DNA of 27,327 nt, from NCBI GenBank assembly GCA_037445085.1, contig JBBILG010000011.1:1-27327 (forward strand), written 5' to 3'. Below, piece after piece: positions 15,252-22,977 of the stretch. The first letter of the stretch is position 1, and each line of letters starts with the position of its first letter. The stretch comes from JBBILG01 sp037445085. GTDB lineage: Bacteria > Pseudomonadota > Gammaproteobacteria > Burkholderiales > Methylophilaceae. Under the pieces are notes generated by a model that saw only the letters and a list, made by a program, of their open reading frames with translations, searched no databases and had not been told where the DNA came from. Made by a program: the position numbers and the translations under genes.

Positions 15252-16934
15252 ATGTCGGAACAGACAATCAAGGTGACGGATTTCGGAAAAAAGTTCGGCA
15301 AGCCCAAGGGCCGCGTGGTGGAGCCTGCTGCCCTCGCCGAGGTGCAGGCGTTGCTGGGGGACGCCCTGCGCTCGCCCGACATGCTGATCGAGCATCTGCA
15401 CCGTATCCAGGACACCTGCGGCCACATCTCGGCCCGGCACCTCGTGGCACTCGCCGCGGAAATGAAGCTGGCGCAGACCGAAGTGTATGAAGTCGCCACC
15501 TTCTATCACCATTTCGACGTGGTCAAGGAAGGCGAGGCTTCGCCGCCGCCGTTGACGGTCAGGGTGTGCGAATCGCTGAGTTGCGCCATGGCCGGCGCAC
15601 ACGACCTCATCGAGGCACTGAAGTGCGCACTGGGCGCAGACGTGCGCGTGCAGCCGGTGCCTTGCGTGGGGCGCTGCCAGCATGCCCCCGTCGCCGTGGT
15701 CGGCCAGAACCCCATCGACCACGCCGGCACGGCCGGCGTGCAGCAGGCCGTTGCCGCCGGGGCCATCGAGGCCCCGGTCACCGACTACCTCCCCTATGCC
15801 CGCTATCTCGCCGAGGGCGGCTACCGGCTCTATCGCGATTGCGTGGCAGGCCGCCGCAATGCCGGGGAACTCATCGCCATCATGGAGAACTCCGGACTGC
15901 GCGGCCTAGGAGGGGCCGGCTTCCCGGTGGGCCGCAAGTGGCGCATCGTGAGCGGGCAGCCGGCCCCGCGCCTGATGGCGGTTAACATCGACGAGGGCGA
16001 ACCGGGCACCTTCAAGGATCGCCACTATCTGGAACGCGACCCGCACCGCTTCCTGGAAGGCATGCTGATCGCCGCCTGGGCGGTGGGCATCGAGAAAATC
16101 TACATCTACCTGCGTGACGAATACGCCGGCTGCCGCCAGATCCTCACCCGCGAACTCGCCGCGCTGCAGGCCGATCCGCCCGCACCCCTGCCGCCCATCG
16201 AGCTGCGCCGCGGTGCCGGCGCCTACATCTGCGGAGAGGAATCGGCCATGATCGAATCCATCGAGGGCAAGCGCGGCATGCCGCGCTTGCGTCCACCGTT
16301 CGTGGCGCAGGTCGGGCTGTTCGGTCGGCCCACCCTGGAGCACAACATGGAATCGGTGTACTGGGTACGCGAGATCGTCGAGAAAGGCCCGGAATGGTTC
16401 ACCGCGCATGGCCGCCACGGCCGCAAGGGCCTGCGCTCGTTCTCGGTGAGCGGCCGGGTGAAGCAGCCCGGCGTGCACCTCGCCCCGGCCGGTATCACCG
16501 TGCGCGAGCTGATCGCCGAATACTGCGGCGGCATGCAGGATGGTCACGAGTTCTACGGCTACTTCCCCGGCGGCGCCTCGGGTGGCATCCTGCCCGCTAG
16601 CCTGGGTGACATCCCGCTCGACTTCGACACCCTCAACCCCCATGGATGCTTCATCGGCTCCGCTGCCGTGGTGGTGTTCTCGCAGCACGACCGCGCGCGC
16701 GACCTCGCGCTCAACGCCATGAAGTTCTTCGAGGACGAATCCTGCGGCCAATGCACGCCGTGCCGCGTCGGCACCGCCAAGTCGGTGCAGCTGATGCAGA
16801 AACCCTACTGGGACCAGCCATTGCTGGAGGAACTGTCGGCGGCTATGATGGATGCATCCATCTGTGGTCTGGGCCAGGCAGCCCCCAACCCGCTGCGCTG
16901 CGTGATCCAATATTTCCCGGACGAACTGAAGTAG
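15252..16934 (+). CDS. fdh1B: NAD-dependent formate dehydrogenase beta subunit (NuoE/NuoF fusion)
   Basis: A 560-residue fusion. Residues about 25-155 are NuoE-like, with a [2Fe-2S] site C106-x4-C111 and C138-x3-C142 (PCVGRCQHAP). Residues about 175-560 are NuoF-like: GLRGLGGAGFPVGRKW (216-231) for NAD/FMN, GAGAYICGEESAMIESIEG (321-339), and a [4Fe-4S] site C498-x2-C501-x2-C504 with C538 (ESCGQCTPCR, ICGLG). It takes electrons from the catalytic subunit and reduces NAD+ through FMN. The fused form is that of the tungsten-containing FDH1 of Methylobacterium; in FdsGB-type enzymes the two parts are separate genes. Start ATG at 15252 has GGAG upstream. It is 21 nt behind fhcC, placing formate oxidation in the formate-producing operon. 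Confidence 0.93.
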   Translation: MSEQTIKVTDFGKKFGKPKGRVVEPAALAEVQALLGDALRSPDMLIEHLHRIQDTCGHISARHLVALAAEMKLAQTEVYEVATFYHHFDVVKEGEASPPPLTVRVCESLSCAMAGAHDLIEALKCALGADVRVQPVPCVGRCQHAPVAVVGQNPIDHAGTAGVQQAVAAGAIEAPVTDYLPYARYLAEGGYRLYRDCVAGRRNAGELIAIMENSGLRGLGGAGFPVGRKWRIVSGQPAPRLMAVNIDEGEPGTFKDRHYLERDPHRFLEGMLIAAWAVGIEKIYIYLRDEYAGCRQILTRELAALQADPPAPLPPIELRRGAGAYICGEESAMIESIEGKRGMPRLRPPFVAQVGLFGRPTLEHNMESVYWVREIVEKGPEWFTAHGRHGRKGLRSFSVSGRVKQPGVHLAPAGITVRELIAEYCGGMQDGHEFYGYFPGGASGGILPASLGDIPLDFDTLNPHGCFIGSAAVVVFSQHDRARDLALNAMKFFEDESCGQCTPCRVGTAKSVQLMQKPYWDQPLLEELSAAMMDASICGLGQAAPNPLRCVIQYFPDELK

Positions 16935-16950
16935 GCGGAGGAGCACGGCC

Positions 16951-19731
16951 ATGAACGCACCTGCCCACACCATCCCGTTCCTGCTCAACGGCGAACGCAT
17001 CGAGGCCATCGAAGGCGAAACCATCCTGCAGGCGGCACGCCGCAGCGGCACCGAAATCCCGCACCTGTGCTACAAGGATGGCCTGCGCCCGGACGGCAAC
17101 TGCCGCGCCTGCATGGTGGAGATCAAGGGCGAGCGCGTGCTGGCGCCCTCCTGCTGCCGCGCCCCAGCACCGGACATGGACGTACAGAGCGCGAGCCCGC
17201 GCGCCCTCGCCGCGCAGAAGATGGTGCTGGAGCTGCTGCTGGCGGACATGCCCGAGCGCGACTACACCCTGGACAACGAGCTCAGGCAGTGGGCGGTCAG
17301 GATGGGTGTGGACAGGCCGCGCTTCGCGCCGCGGCAGAGCCCCGGCCCCGATCTGTCCAACCCCGCCATCGCCGTCAACCTGGATGCCTGCATCCAGTGC
17401 ACGCGCTGCGTGCGCGCCTGCCGCGAAGTGCAGGTGAACGACGTTATCGGCTACGCCTTTCGCGGCCCGCATGCCGAAATCGTGTTCGACCTCGGCGACC
17501 CGATGGGAGATTCCACCTGCGTCACCTGCGGCGAATGCGTGCAGGCCTGCCCCACCGGCGCGCTCGCGCCCGGCAACGGCTCGGCGCTCGTCGAGCCCGA
17601 CCGGACGGTGGATTCCGGCTGCCCTTACTGCGGCGTCGGCTGCCAGCTCACCTATCACGTGAAAGACAATCGCATCATCCGCGTCACCGGACGCGACGGT
17701 CCCGCCAACCACGGCCGCCTGTGCGTGAAAGGGCGCTACGGCTTCGACTACGCGGCGCACCGGCAGCGTCTGACCCGACCCTTGATCCGCAAGCCGGACG
17801 TGCCCAAGGATCCGCATGCCGAGCTGGATCCGGCCAATCCGTACGTCGCCTTCCGCGAGGCCACCTGGGAAGAGGCGCTGGATTTCGCCGCCGATGGCCT
17901 GAAGCGCATCATGGCTCGCGACGGCAAGTATGCGCTGGCCGGATTCGGCTCGGCCAAGGGCAGCAACGAGGAGGCCTACCTGTTCCAGAAACTGGTGCGC
18001 ACCGGCTTCGGCACCAACAACGTCGATCACTGCACGCGCCTGTGCCACGCCTCCAGCGTGGTCGCGCTGCTGGAAGGCGTGGGCTCCGGCGCGGTATCCA
18101 ACCCGGTGGCCGACGTGCAGCATGCCGAAGTGGTGATGATCATCGGCTCCAACCCCGTCGTCAACCACCCGGTCGCTGCCACCTTCATCAAGAACGCGGT
18201 CAAGCGCGGCACCAGACTCATCCTGATGGACCCGCGCCGCACCGAGCTGGCACGCCACGCCGCCTACTACCTGCCATTCAAGCCGGATACCGACGTCGCC
18301 ATGCTCAACGCCATGCTGCACGTCATCATCCACGAGGGCCTGGTGGACGAGGCATTCGTCAGGAACCGCACCGAGAACTTCGAGGCACTGAGGGACAACG
18401 TCCGGGGTTACTCGCCCGAGGCGATGGCACCGATCTGCGGCATTCCGGCGCAGACCCTGCGCGAGGTGGCACGTCTGTTCGCCACCTCCAGGGCATCCAT
18501 GATCCTGTGGGGCATGGGCGTGTCGCAGCACGTGCACGGCACCGACAACGCCCGCTGCCTGATCGCCCTGTCCATGATCACCGGCCAGATCGGCCGGCGC
18601 GGCACCGGCCTGCATCCCCTGCGCGGCCAGAACAACGTGCAGGGCGCATCCGACGTCGGCCTCATCCCCATGGTCTTTCCGGACTACCAACGCGTGGATG
18701 ACCCCGAGGCGCGCACCCGCTTCGAGCGGCTGTGGGACACCGCGCTGGACGGCAAGCCCGGCCTCACCGTGGTGGAGATCATGGATGCCGCCTCCGAGGG
18801 GCGCATCAAGGGCATGTACATCGAGGGCGAGAATCCAGCCATGTCCGACCCCAACAGCAACCACGCGCGCGAGGGGCTGGCCAGGCTGGAGCACCTGGTG
18901 GTGCAGGACATCTTCATGACCGAGACCGCCTATCTGGCCGATGTCATCCTGCCCGCCTCCTCCTATGCCGAGAAAACCGGCACCTTCACCAACACCGACC
19001 GCATCGTCCAGCTCGGACGGCAGGCCGTCGATCCGCCTGGTGACGCGCGCCAGGATCTGTGGATCATCCAGGAAATCGCCCGCCGCCTGGGACTGGACTG
19101 GAATTACGACGGCCCGCGCGAGGTATTCGAGGAAATGCGCCGCGCCATGCAATCCATCGCCGGCATCACCTGGGAACGGCTGGAGCGTGACGACGCCGTG
19201 ACCTACCCGTGCGAGCACGAGGGCGACCCGGGCGAGGAAGTGATCTTCACCGAAAGCTTCCCGCGGCCCGGCGGCCGTGCAAAACTGGTGCCCGCCGACA
19301 TCATTCCCGCTGCCGAGCGGCCCGACGACGACTATCCCATGGTGCTCATCACCGGCCGCCAGCTCGAACACTGGCACACCGGCTCGATGACGCGGCGCGC
19401 CTCGGTGCTGGATGCCATCGAGCCAGGCCCCACGGTGAGCATGCATCCGCTCGACATGGAGGCGCTGGGCCTTGCGCCGGGCGACATCGCCACCGTGGAA
19501 TCGCGCCGCGGCGAGGTGTCGCTGTTCGTCCGCGCCGACGACGGCATTCCGCCGGGCTCGGTGTTCATCGCCTTCTGCTATTACGAGGCGGCGGCCAACA
19601 AGCTCACCAATCAGGCACTGGACCCCTACGCCAAGATCGCCGAGGTCAAGTATTGCGCGGTGCGCGTGCGCAAGGGTGGCACCGCGCCGGCCGGGCTCGG
19701 TTATCACGGCGAGCCGGCCCTGGCATGCTGA
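16951..19731 (+). CDS. fdh1A: NAD-dependent formate dehydrogenase catalytic (alpha) subunit
   Basis: A 926-residue molybdopterin (Mo or W) enzyme. N-terminal [2Fe-2S] ferredoxin domain: C40, C51, C54, C68/C69. Two [4Fe-4S] sites: C147/C150/C153/C157 and C190/C193/C196/C200. The bis-MGD domain starts with a [4Fe-4S] motif C224-x2-C227-x3-C231...C258, has the metal-ligand Cys and neighbouring His C365-H366 (CTRLCHASSV), and ends in the cofactor-binding domain with TGRQLEHWHTGSMTRR. It oxidises formate to CO2. The His/Cys3 cluster motif found between the first two cluster domains in NuoG and FdsA is not visible: about 97-125 contain no His or Cys. GGAGGAG precedes the ATG. No fdhD-like sulfurase or FdsC-like chaperone gene follows, so maturation factors must be elsewhere. 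Confidence 0.94.
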   Translation: MNAPAHTIPFLLNGERIEAIEGETILQAARRSGTEIPHLCYKDGLRPDGNCRACMVEIKGERVLAPSCCRAPAPDMDVQSASPRALAAQKMVLELLLADMPERDYTLDNELRQWAVRMGVDRPRFAPRQSPGPDLSNPAIAVNLDACIQCTRCVRACREVQVNDVIGYAFRGPHAEIVFDLGDPMGDSTCVTCGECVQACPTGALAPGNGSALVEPDRTVDSGCPYCGVGCQLTYHVKDNRIIRVTGRDGPANHGRLCVKGRYGFDYAAHRQRLTRPLIRKPDVPKDPHAELDPANPYVAFREATWEEALDFAADGLKRIMARDGKYALAGFGSAKGSNEEAYLFQKLVRTGFGTNNVDHCTRLCHASSVVALLEGVGSGAVSNPVADVQHAEVVMIIGSNPVVNHPVAATFIKNAVKRGTRLILMDPRRTELARHAAYYLPFKPDTDVAMLNAMLHVIIHEGLVDEAFVRNRTENFEALRDNVRGYSPEAMAPICGIPAQTLREVARLFATSRASMILWGMGVSQHVHGTDNARCLIALSMITGQIGRRGTGLHPLRGQNNVQGASDVGLIPMVFPDYQRVDDPEARTRFERLWDTALDGKPGLTVVEIMDAASEGRIKGMYIEGENPAMSDPNSNHAREGLARLEHLVVQDIFMTETAYLADVILPASSYAEKTGTFTNTDRIVQLGRQAVDPPGDARQDLWIIQEIARRLGLDWNYDGPREVFEEMRRAMQSIAGITWERLERDDAVTYPCEHEGDPGEEVIFTESFPRPGGRAKLVPADIIPAAERPDDDYPMVLITGRQLEHWHTGSMTRRASVLDAIEPGPTVSMHPLDMEALGLAPGDIATVESRRGEVSLFVRADDGIPPGSVFIAFCYYEAAANKLTNQALDPYAKIAEVKYCAVRVRKGGTAPAGLGYHGEPALAC

Positions 19732-19767
19732 GCAAAGGCGGGCTGGGAAAGGGCTGAGAGACCTCCG

Positions 19768-20277
19768 ATGACGCCGAACGCAGCCAGTGCCGCTCCCCTC
19801 GATGACGAAGATCTGCGCCTTATCGAGCACGAGCACGCACGGCTGGAGCTCATCCTGCGGCATCTGCTCGACACCTGCAGCGAGCTGGCCGACGCCCGGA
19901 GCTGCGAGGGCTGTGAGCGCGAAAAGCGCGCGGCCTGCCAGGGCAGGCTGCCTTCCTTCCTCCACGATCTCATGGACTTCGTCGCCGAGCATTTTGAGCA
20001 CGAGGAAACCATCATGCGCGAGAAACTGGGCCATGCCAGCGATGACGACCTGCGCCGGCATCGCGCCGCACACGCCGCGCTGCTGCGGGATATGTCCGAC
20101 ATGGTGGCCGCCTGCACCGCGCAGAACAACCAGGGCAACACAGTGCAGGCCCTGCGCGATCTGCATGACTGGGTCCGCACCCGCTTCGCGGAGCACGCCC
20201 GGCACTACGACGCGCGGCTGATTCCCGGACACGCGGACGATCATCACCTGAAAACACACCGAGGGAGAACGACATGA
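19768..20277 (+). CDS. Hemerythrin-like protein with Cys-rich insert
   Basis: A 169-residue four-helix hemerythrin. All seven usual di-iron ligands can be placed: H23 (HARL), H75 and E79 (HFEHEE), H98 and H102 (HRAAH), H143 and D148 (EHARHYDARL). Between helices 1 and 2 is a cysteine-rich insert (C46-x2-C49-x7-C57 in SCEGCEREKRAACQGR), plus C37, not needed for di-iron binding. Hemerythrins bind O2 and serve as oxygen carriers, sensors or iron/NO-handling proteins. The gene lies 36 nt after the FDH catalytic gene and shares an ATGA overlap with the next gene. Oxygen protection or sensing for an oxygen-sensitive FDH is an inference from position; a metal- or redox-responsive role of the cysteines is possible. 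No signal peptide is seen. Confidence 0.88.
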   Translation: MTPNAASAAPLDDEDLRLIEHEHARLELILRHLLDTCSELADARSCEGCEREKRAACQGRLPSFLHDLMDFVAEHFEHEETIMREKLGHASDDDLRRHRAAHAALLRDMSDMVAACTAQNNQGNTVQALRDLHDWVRTRFAEHARHYDARLIPGHADDHHLKTHRGRTT

Positions 20278-20819
20278 TCCGGCACCAACCCCTGGCCCTG
20301 CTGGCCCTGCTGCTCGCACTGCTAGCCGCCCCCGCGACGCACGCCGCCTCCAGGGCGGAAATCGACGCCAGGGTGCAGGAAACCCTGGAGAATTTCTACC
20401 AGCACAGCCTTGCCGGCAAGACCCTCGCCGGCAAGGCTGTGGGCATGCTGGTGTTTCCCAGCATCATCAAGGCCGGTATCGGCATCGGCGGCGAATACGG
20501 CGAGGGCGCCCTGCTGGTCAACGGCAAGACGGTGGCCTACTACAACATCGCCTCCGCTTCCATCGGCTTCCAGCTCGGCGCGCAGGCACGCTCGCAGATC
20601 ATCCTGTTCATGAACAAACAGGCGCTTTCCGGGTTCCGCAACAGCAGCGGCTGGGAAGCCGGCGTGGACGGCAGCGTGGCCCTGGCGACGCTGGGCGCGG
20701 GCGGGGAGATCAGCACCGAAACGGCCAAGGAGCCCATTATCGGCTTCGTCTTCTCCAACCAGGGGCTGATGTACAACCTCTCGCTGGAAGGCTCCAAGAT
20801 CACCGAGATCAAAAAATGA
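20274..20819 (+). CDS. Exported SYLF-domain (YSC84-like) lipid-binding protein
   Basis: A 181-residue protein with a clear signal peptide (PLALLALLLALLAAP, cleavage probably after ATHA at about residue 24). The mature part matches the SYLF/YSC84 domain: KAVGMLVFPSIIKAGIGIGG, YGEGALLVNGKTVAYYNIAS, SIGFQLGAQARSQIILFMN, ALSGFRNSSGWEAGVDG and a C-terminal FSNQGLMYNLSLEGSKITEI. SYLF domains bind membranes and lipids; bacterial examples are periplasmic or outer-membrane associated and poorly understood. The start overlaps the hemerythrin stop (ATGA, 20274-20277) and its stop overlaps the lipoprotein start in the same way, so the three are translated together. Its connection to formate oxidation is unknown. 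Confidence 0.9.
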   Translation: MIRHQPLALLALLLALLAAPATHAASRAEIDARVQETLENFYQHSLAGKTLAGKAVGMLVFPSIIKAGIGIGGEYGEGALLVNGKTVAYYNIASASIGFQLGAQARSQIILFMNKQALSGFRNSSGWEAGVDGSVALATLGAGGEISTETAKEPIIGFVFSNQGLMYNLSLEGSKITEIKK

Positions 20820-21295
20820 GCGGCGGCGCACGCAGACCCGCCCTGTCGGCGCGCATTCCCCTGCTGCCCCTGCCGCCGTCGCATCTTGTCGCCGCCCTGT
20901 GCGCCCTGATGCTGGCAGGGTGCGCCACGGACGTTCGCCGCGACCGCCCCGTGCGCACCCATGACACCCTGGTGCACATGCAACTGCAAAAGCAGCCGCA
21001 GGGCGGCGACTGCGCGGTTGCGCTGCGCGTCACCAACCGCATGCGCGACATCAACTGGGATGCCGTCAGCTACCAGGTGGCGCTGCTGGACCGCAAGAAC
21101 GTCACCCGCGCCAAGCTGGCTGGCGCTCCGCGCCGCTACACCCGCCACGGCCAGTTTCTGGAGGATGCCGGCAGGGCATACGGGGTGCGCTGCGAGGAAC
21201 TGGTCGCGGTCTCCGTGATCTATTTCGGCTACTATCCGCCGGGCAAGCGCCAGACTACGGTGCACCTGGTCAACGTCAGGGCGGAACTGCGCTGA
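20816..21295 (+). CDS. Putative lipoprotein of unknown function
   Basis: A 159-residue protein. After an unusually long positively charged start (about 22 residues) comes a hydrophobic stretch and lipobox (LMLAGC, C36), so the mature protein is probably lipid-anchored; residue +2 is Ala, which favours the outer membrane. The mature part (VALRVTNRMRDINWDAVSYQ, SVIYFGYYPPGKRQTTVHLV) has beta-rich character and two further cysteines. I do not recognise a family. It overlaps the SYLF gene by 4 nt, ends the long operon, and may act with the SYLF protein in the envelope. Confidence 0.75.
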   Translation: MSGGARRPALSARIPLLPLPPSHLVAALCALMLAGCATDVRRDRPVRTHDTLVHMQLQKQPQGGDCAVALRVTNRMRDINWDAVSYQVALLDRKNVTRAKLAGAPRRYTRHGQFLEDAGRAYGVRCEELVAVSVIYFGYYPPGKRQTTVHLVNVRAELR

Positions 21296-21419
21296 ACCGC
21301 CATTCGTCGGCCGTCCGATCACGCTCGTCAGCCTGGGTTTGCGCAACGGGTGCAACTGTGCAAGCATCAGGGTAGGAGGTGCGTTTGGCGGACCGGCCAG
21401 TCCGGATGTGCCAGGCGTG

Positions 21420-21500
21420 CCGGCAAGGGCAAACCCATCGAAAGGTGGGGACGCAAAGTCACCGGTCTAAGGGAAATTCCTACGACGGCGGGATTGCTGG
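21420..21500 (+). promoter_or_regulatory. Cyclic di-GMP-I (GEMM) riboswitch aptamer
   Basis: P1 pairs CCGGCAA (21420-21426) with TTGCTGG (21494-21500). The conserved GGGCAAAC leads into a stem CCCATC/GGTGGG (21434-21439, 21444-21449) capped by the GAAA tetraloop (21440-21443). Then come the conserved GGGACGCAAAG (21448-21458) and a second arm with CCGGTCTAAGG, which resembles the tetraloop receptor, closing with ACGACGGCGGG. The arrangement matches the class I c-di-GMP aptamer (Vibrio Vc2 type) point for point. The regulated gene encodes an HD-GYP protein, expected to degrade c-di-GMP. Confidence 0.9.
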
Positions 21501-21547
21501 ATGCGTCCATCCATCAAGGGCATATCGTTCCTGCGGGGTCGGCGCAT

Positions 21548-21620
21548 GCGCGCATCCGCGGGAAGGCTGGCATGGGCATGTGCCGGCACTCCGGCCGTCG
21601 CTCTCCCGCGGACCGCGCGC
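21548..21620 (+). promoter_or_regulatory. Composite hairpin downstream of the riboswitch (possible expression platform)
   Basis: Arms TCCGCGGGA (21555-21563) and TCCCGCGGA (21604-21612) are perfectly complementary. They are extended outward by GCGCGC (21548-21553) with GCGCGC (21615-21620) past a small bulge, and the loop holds a further hairpin GCCGG/CCGGC (21582-21586, 21591-21595). No T-run follows, so classic intrinsic termination is not supported; translational or Rho-dependent control is possible. Confidence 0.5.
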
Positions 21621-21672
21621 CGCAGGGGTAGTGGCCCCGAACGGTGCGTCAACATGCAGGAGCACCACGGCC

Positions 21673-22953
21673 ATGAACGACGAAGCGCACTACATCCTGC
21701 CCGAGCAGTTGTGCATCGGCCTCTACGTCCATCTCGACCTGGGGTGGATGGATCACCCTTTCACCTTCAGCAACTTCAAGATCCGCGACCAGAAGCAGAT
21801 CGACAAGCTGCGCGCCCTGCACCTCGGGCGAATCCGCTACGACCCGCTGCGCAGCGATCGCGGGCCGCTGCCCCCGCCCGAAGAACCCGCAACCATGGCC
21901 GTTGCCGAGCCGCCGCCACCGCCGCAGGCAGAACCCGCCAGGCTGCGCCTGCGTTCGGAGCGGCTGATGGAACTGCGCCGCGTGGTGGAGCGCAGCGAAA
22001 GGGATTTCCAGCAGGATGCGCAGGCGGCGCGTGACATCCTGCGCCAGCTTGCCTACAAACCGGTGGAATCGCGCACTGCCGCGGAAAACCTGGTCACCCG
22101 TCTGGTCAACTCCGCGGTCACGGAAAAGGACGTGGTGCTGCATGCCATCGGCAACCGCACGGGCAGGCCGGAGAACTACGTGCATGCGCTCAACGTCACC
22201 GTGCTGGCCCTGATGATGGCGAAAACGCTGGACATGTCGGATGCCGACGCGCGCGACCTGGGTCTCGCGGCGCTGTTCCACGATGTCAGCAAGGACGACA
22301 CGGTGCATCACCAGGCCTACCGCGACCAGCACTGCGAACAGGGCGCGCGGCTGGCGCTGGACGCCGGGTTGTCGGAAACGGTCGCCCGGATCATCCTCCA
22401 GCACCACGAATACATCGACGGCTCGGGCTATCCGCAGCGGCTGATGCGCGACCAGATCGACCCCCTGGCCCGCATCCTCGCGCTGGTGAACACCTACGAT
22501 AATCTGTGCAACCCGATCAACCCGGCCCACGCGATGACGCCCTACGAAACCCTGGCGCACCTGTACACGACCGAATTCCACAAATTCGAGCCGGATTACC
22601 TCAAGCTGTTCATCAAGTCGCTGGGCATCTATCCGCCGGGCAGCGTGGTGCAGTTGTCCAATGGCGCCCATGGTCTGGTGATGACGGTCAACCCGGTCAA
22701 GCCGCTGCTGCCGCTGGTGATGCTGCACACGCCCAAGGTGGCGCCGGAAACGCCGCTCATCCTCGATCTCGGCGAACAGCAGGGCCTCAGTATCGCCAAG
22801 TGCCTGCGCCCCGCGCAACTGCCGCAGGAAGTCTATGACTACTTGCGGCCGGGCAAACGGGTCTGCTACTACTTCCTCAACCGGGAAGAAATGAACCGGA
22901 CCGCCCCGCCGCCGGATGAGCAGGATCAGCCGCAACGGCAGGCCGCGGTCTGA
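21673..22953 (+). CDS. HD-GYP domain c-di-GMP phosphodiesterase with N-terminal DUF3391-like domain
   Basis: A 426-residue protein. Residues 1-60 resemble the DUF3391 domain often joined to HD-GYP (ILPEQLCIGLYVHLDLGWMD, FTFSNFKI). A proline-rich linker (about 64-90) follows, then the HD-GYP domain (about 130-330): E167 and H171 (ENYVHALNV), H203-D204 and K207 (LFHDVSKDD), H220, and the GYP motif HHEYIDGSGYP (244-254). The metal-binding Asp expected in the later ILAVAD-YDAL motif is Asn here (N273, ALVNTYDNLCN). HD-GYP enzymes hydrolyse c-di-GMP to pGpG or GMP. ATG at 21673 has AGGAG 10 nt upstream. Control by the c-di-GMP riboswitch in its leader would close a feedback loop. The Asn may change metal number or activity. 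Confidence 0.9.
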   Translation: MNDEAHYILPEQLCIGLYVHLDLGWMDHPFTFSNFKIRDQKQIDKLRALHLGRIRYDPLRSDRGPLPPPEEPATMAVAEPPPPPQAEPARLRLRSERLMELRRVVERSERDFQQDAQAARDILRQLAYKPVESRTAAENLVTRLVNSAVTEKDVVLHAIGNRTGRPENYVHALNVTVLALMMAKTLDMSDADARDLGLAALFHDVSKDDTVHHQAYRDQHCEQGARLALDAGLSETVARIILQHHEYIDGSGYPQRLMRDQIDPLARILALVNTYDNLCNPINPAHAMTPYETLAHLYTTEFHKFEPDYLKLFIKSLGIYPPGSVVQLSNGAHGLVMTVNPVKPLLPLVMLHTPKVAPETPLILDLGEQQGLSIAKCLRPAQLPQEVYDYLRPGKRVCYYFLNREEMNRTAPPPDEQDQPQRQAAV

Positions 22954-22977
22954 CCGGCCGCAGCGGGGCCGCCACGA

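Larger units (their letters stand above)
21296..21672 (+). other. Leader region of the HD-GYP gene
   Basis: 377 bp without a gene. It contains a GEMM riboswitch aptamer (21420-21500), a large composite hairpin (21548-21620) and the HD-GYP ribosome binding site AGGAG (about 21657-21661). A GC-rich hairpin CGGAC/GTCCG lies at 21389-21404. I find no strong sigma-70 promoter; either a regulated promoter lies here or transcripts read through from the operon upstream. The HD-GYP frame is open through this region but the RNA structure shows it is untranslated. Confidence 0.75.

Noticed and set aside
19734..19757. Tiny ORF (about 7-10 codons) overlapping the fdh1A stop
   Set aside because: Too short and without support; it is probably just spacer before the hemerythrin gene.
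16843..20319. A minus-strand open frame of over 1,150 codons opposite the formate dehydrogenase catalytic gene
   Set aside because: Shadow of high third-position GC in fdh1A; no ribosome binding site, domain or sensible composition.
21379..21672. N-terminal extension of the HD-GYP protein through the leader
   Set aside because: The stretch contains the folded c-di-GMP aptamer and has no protein similarity; the ATG at 21673 has the ribosome binding site.
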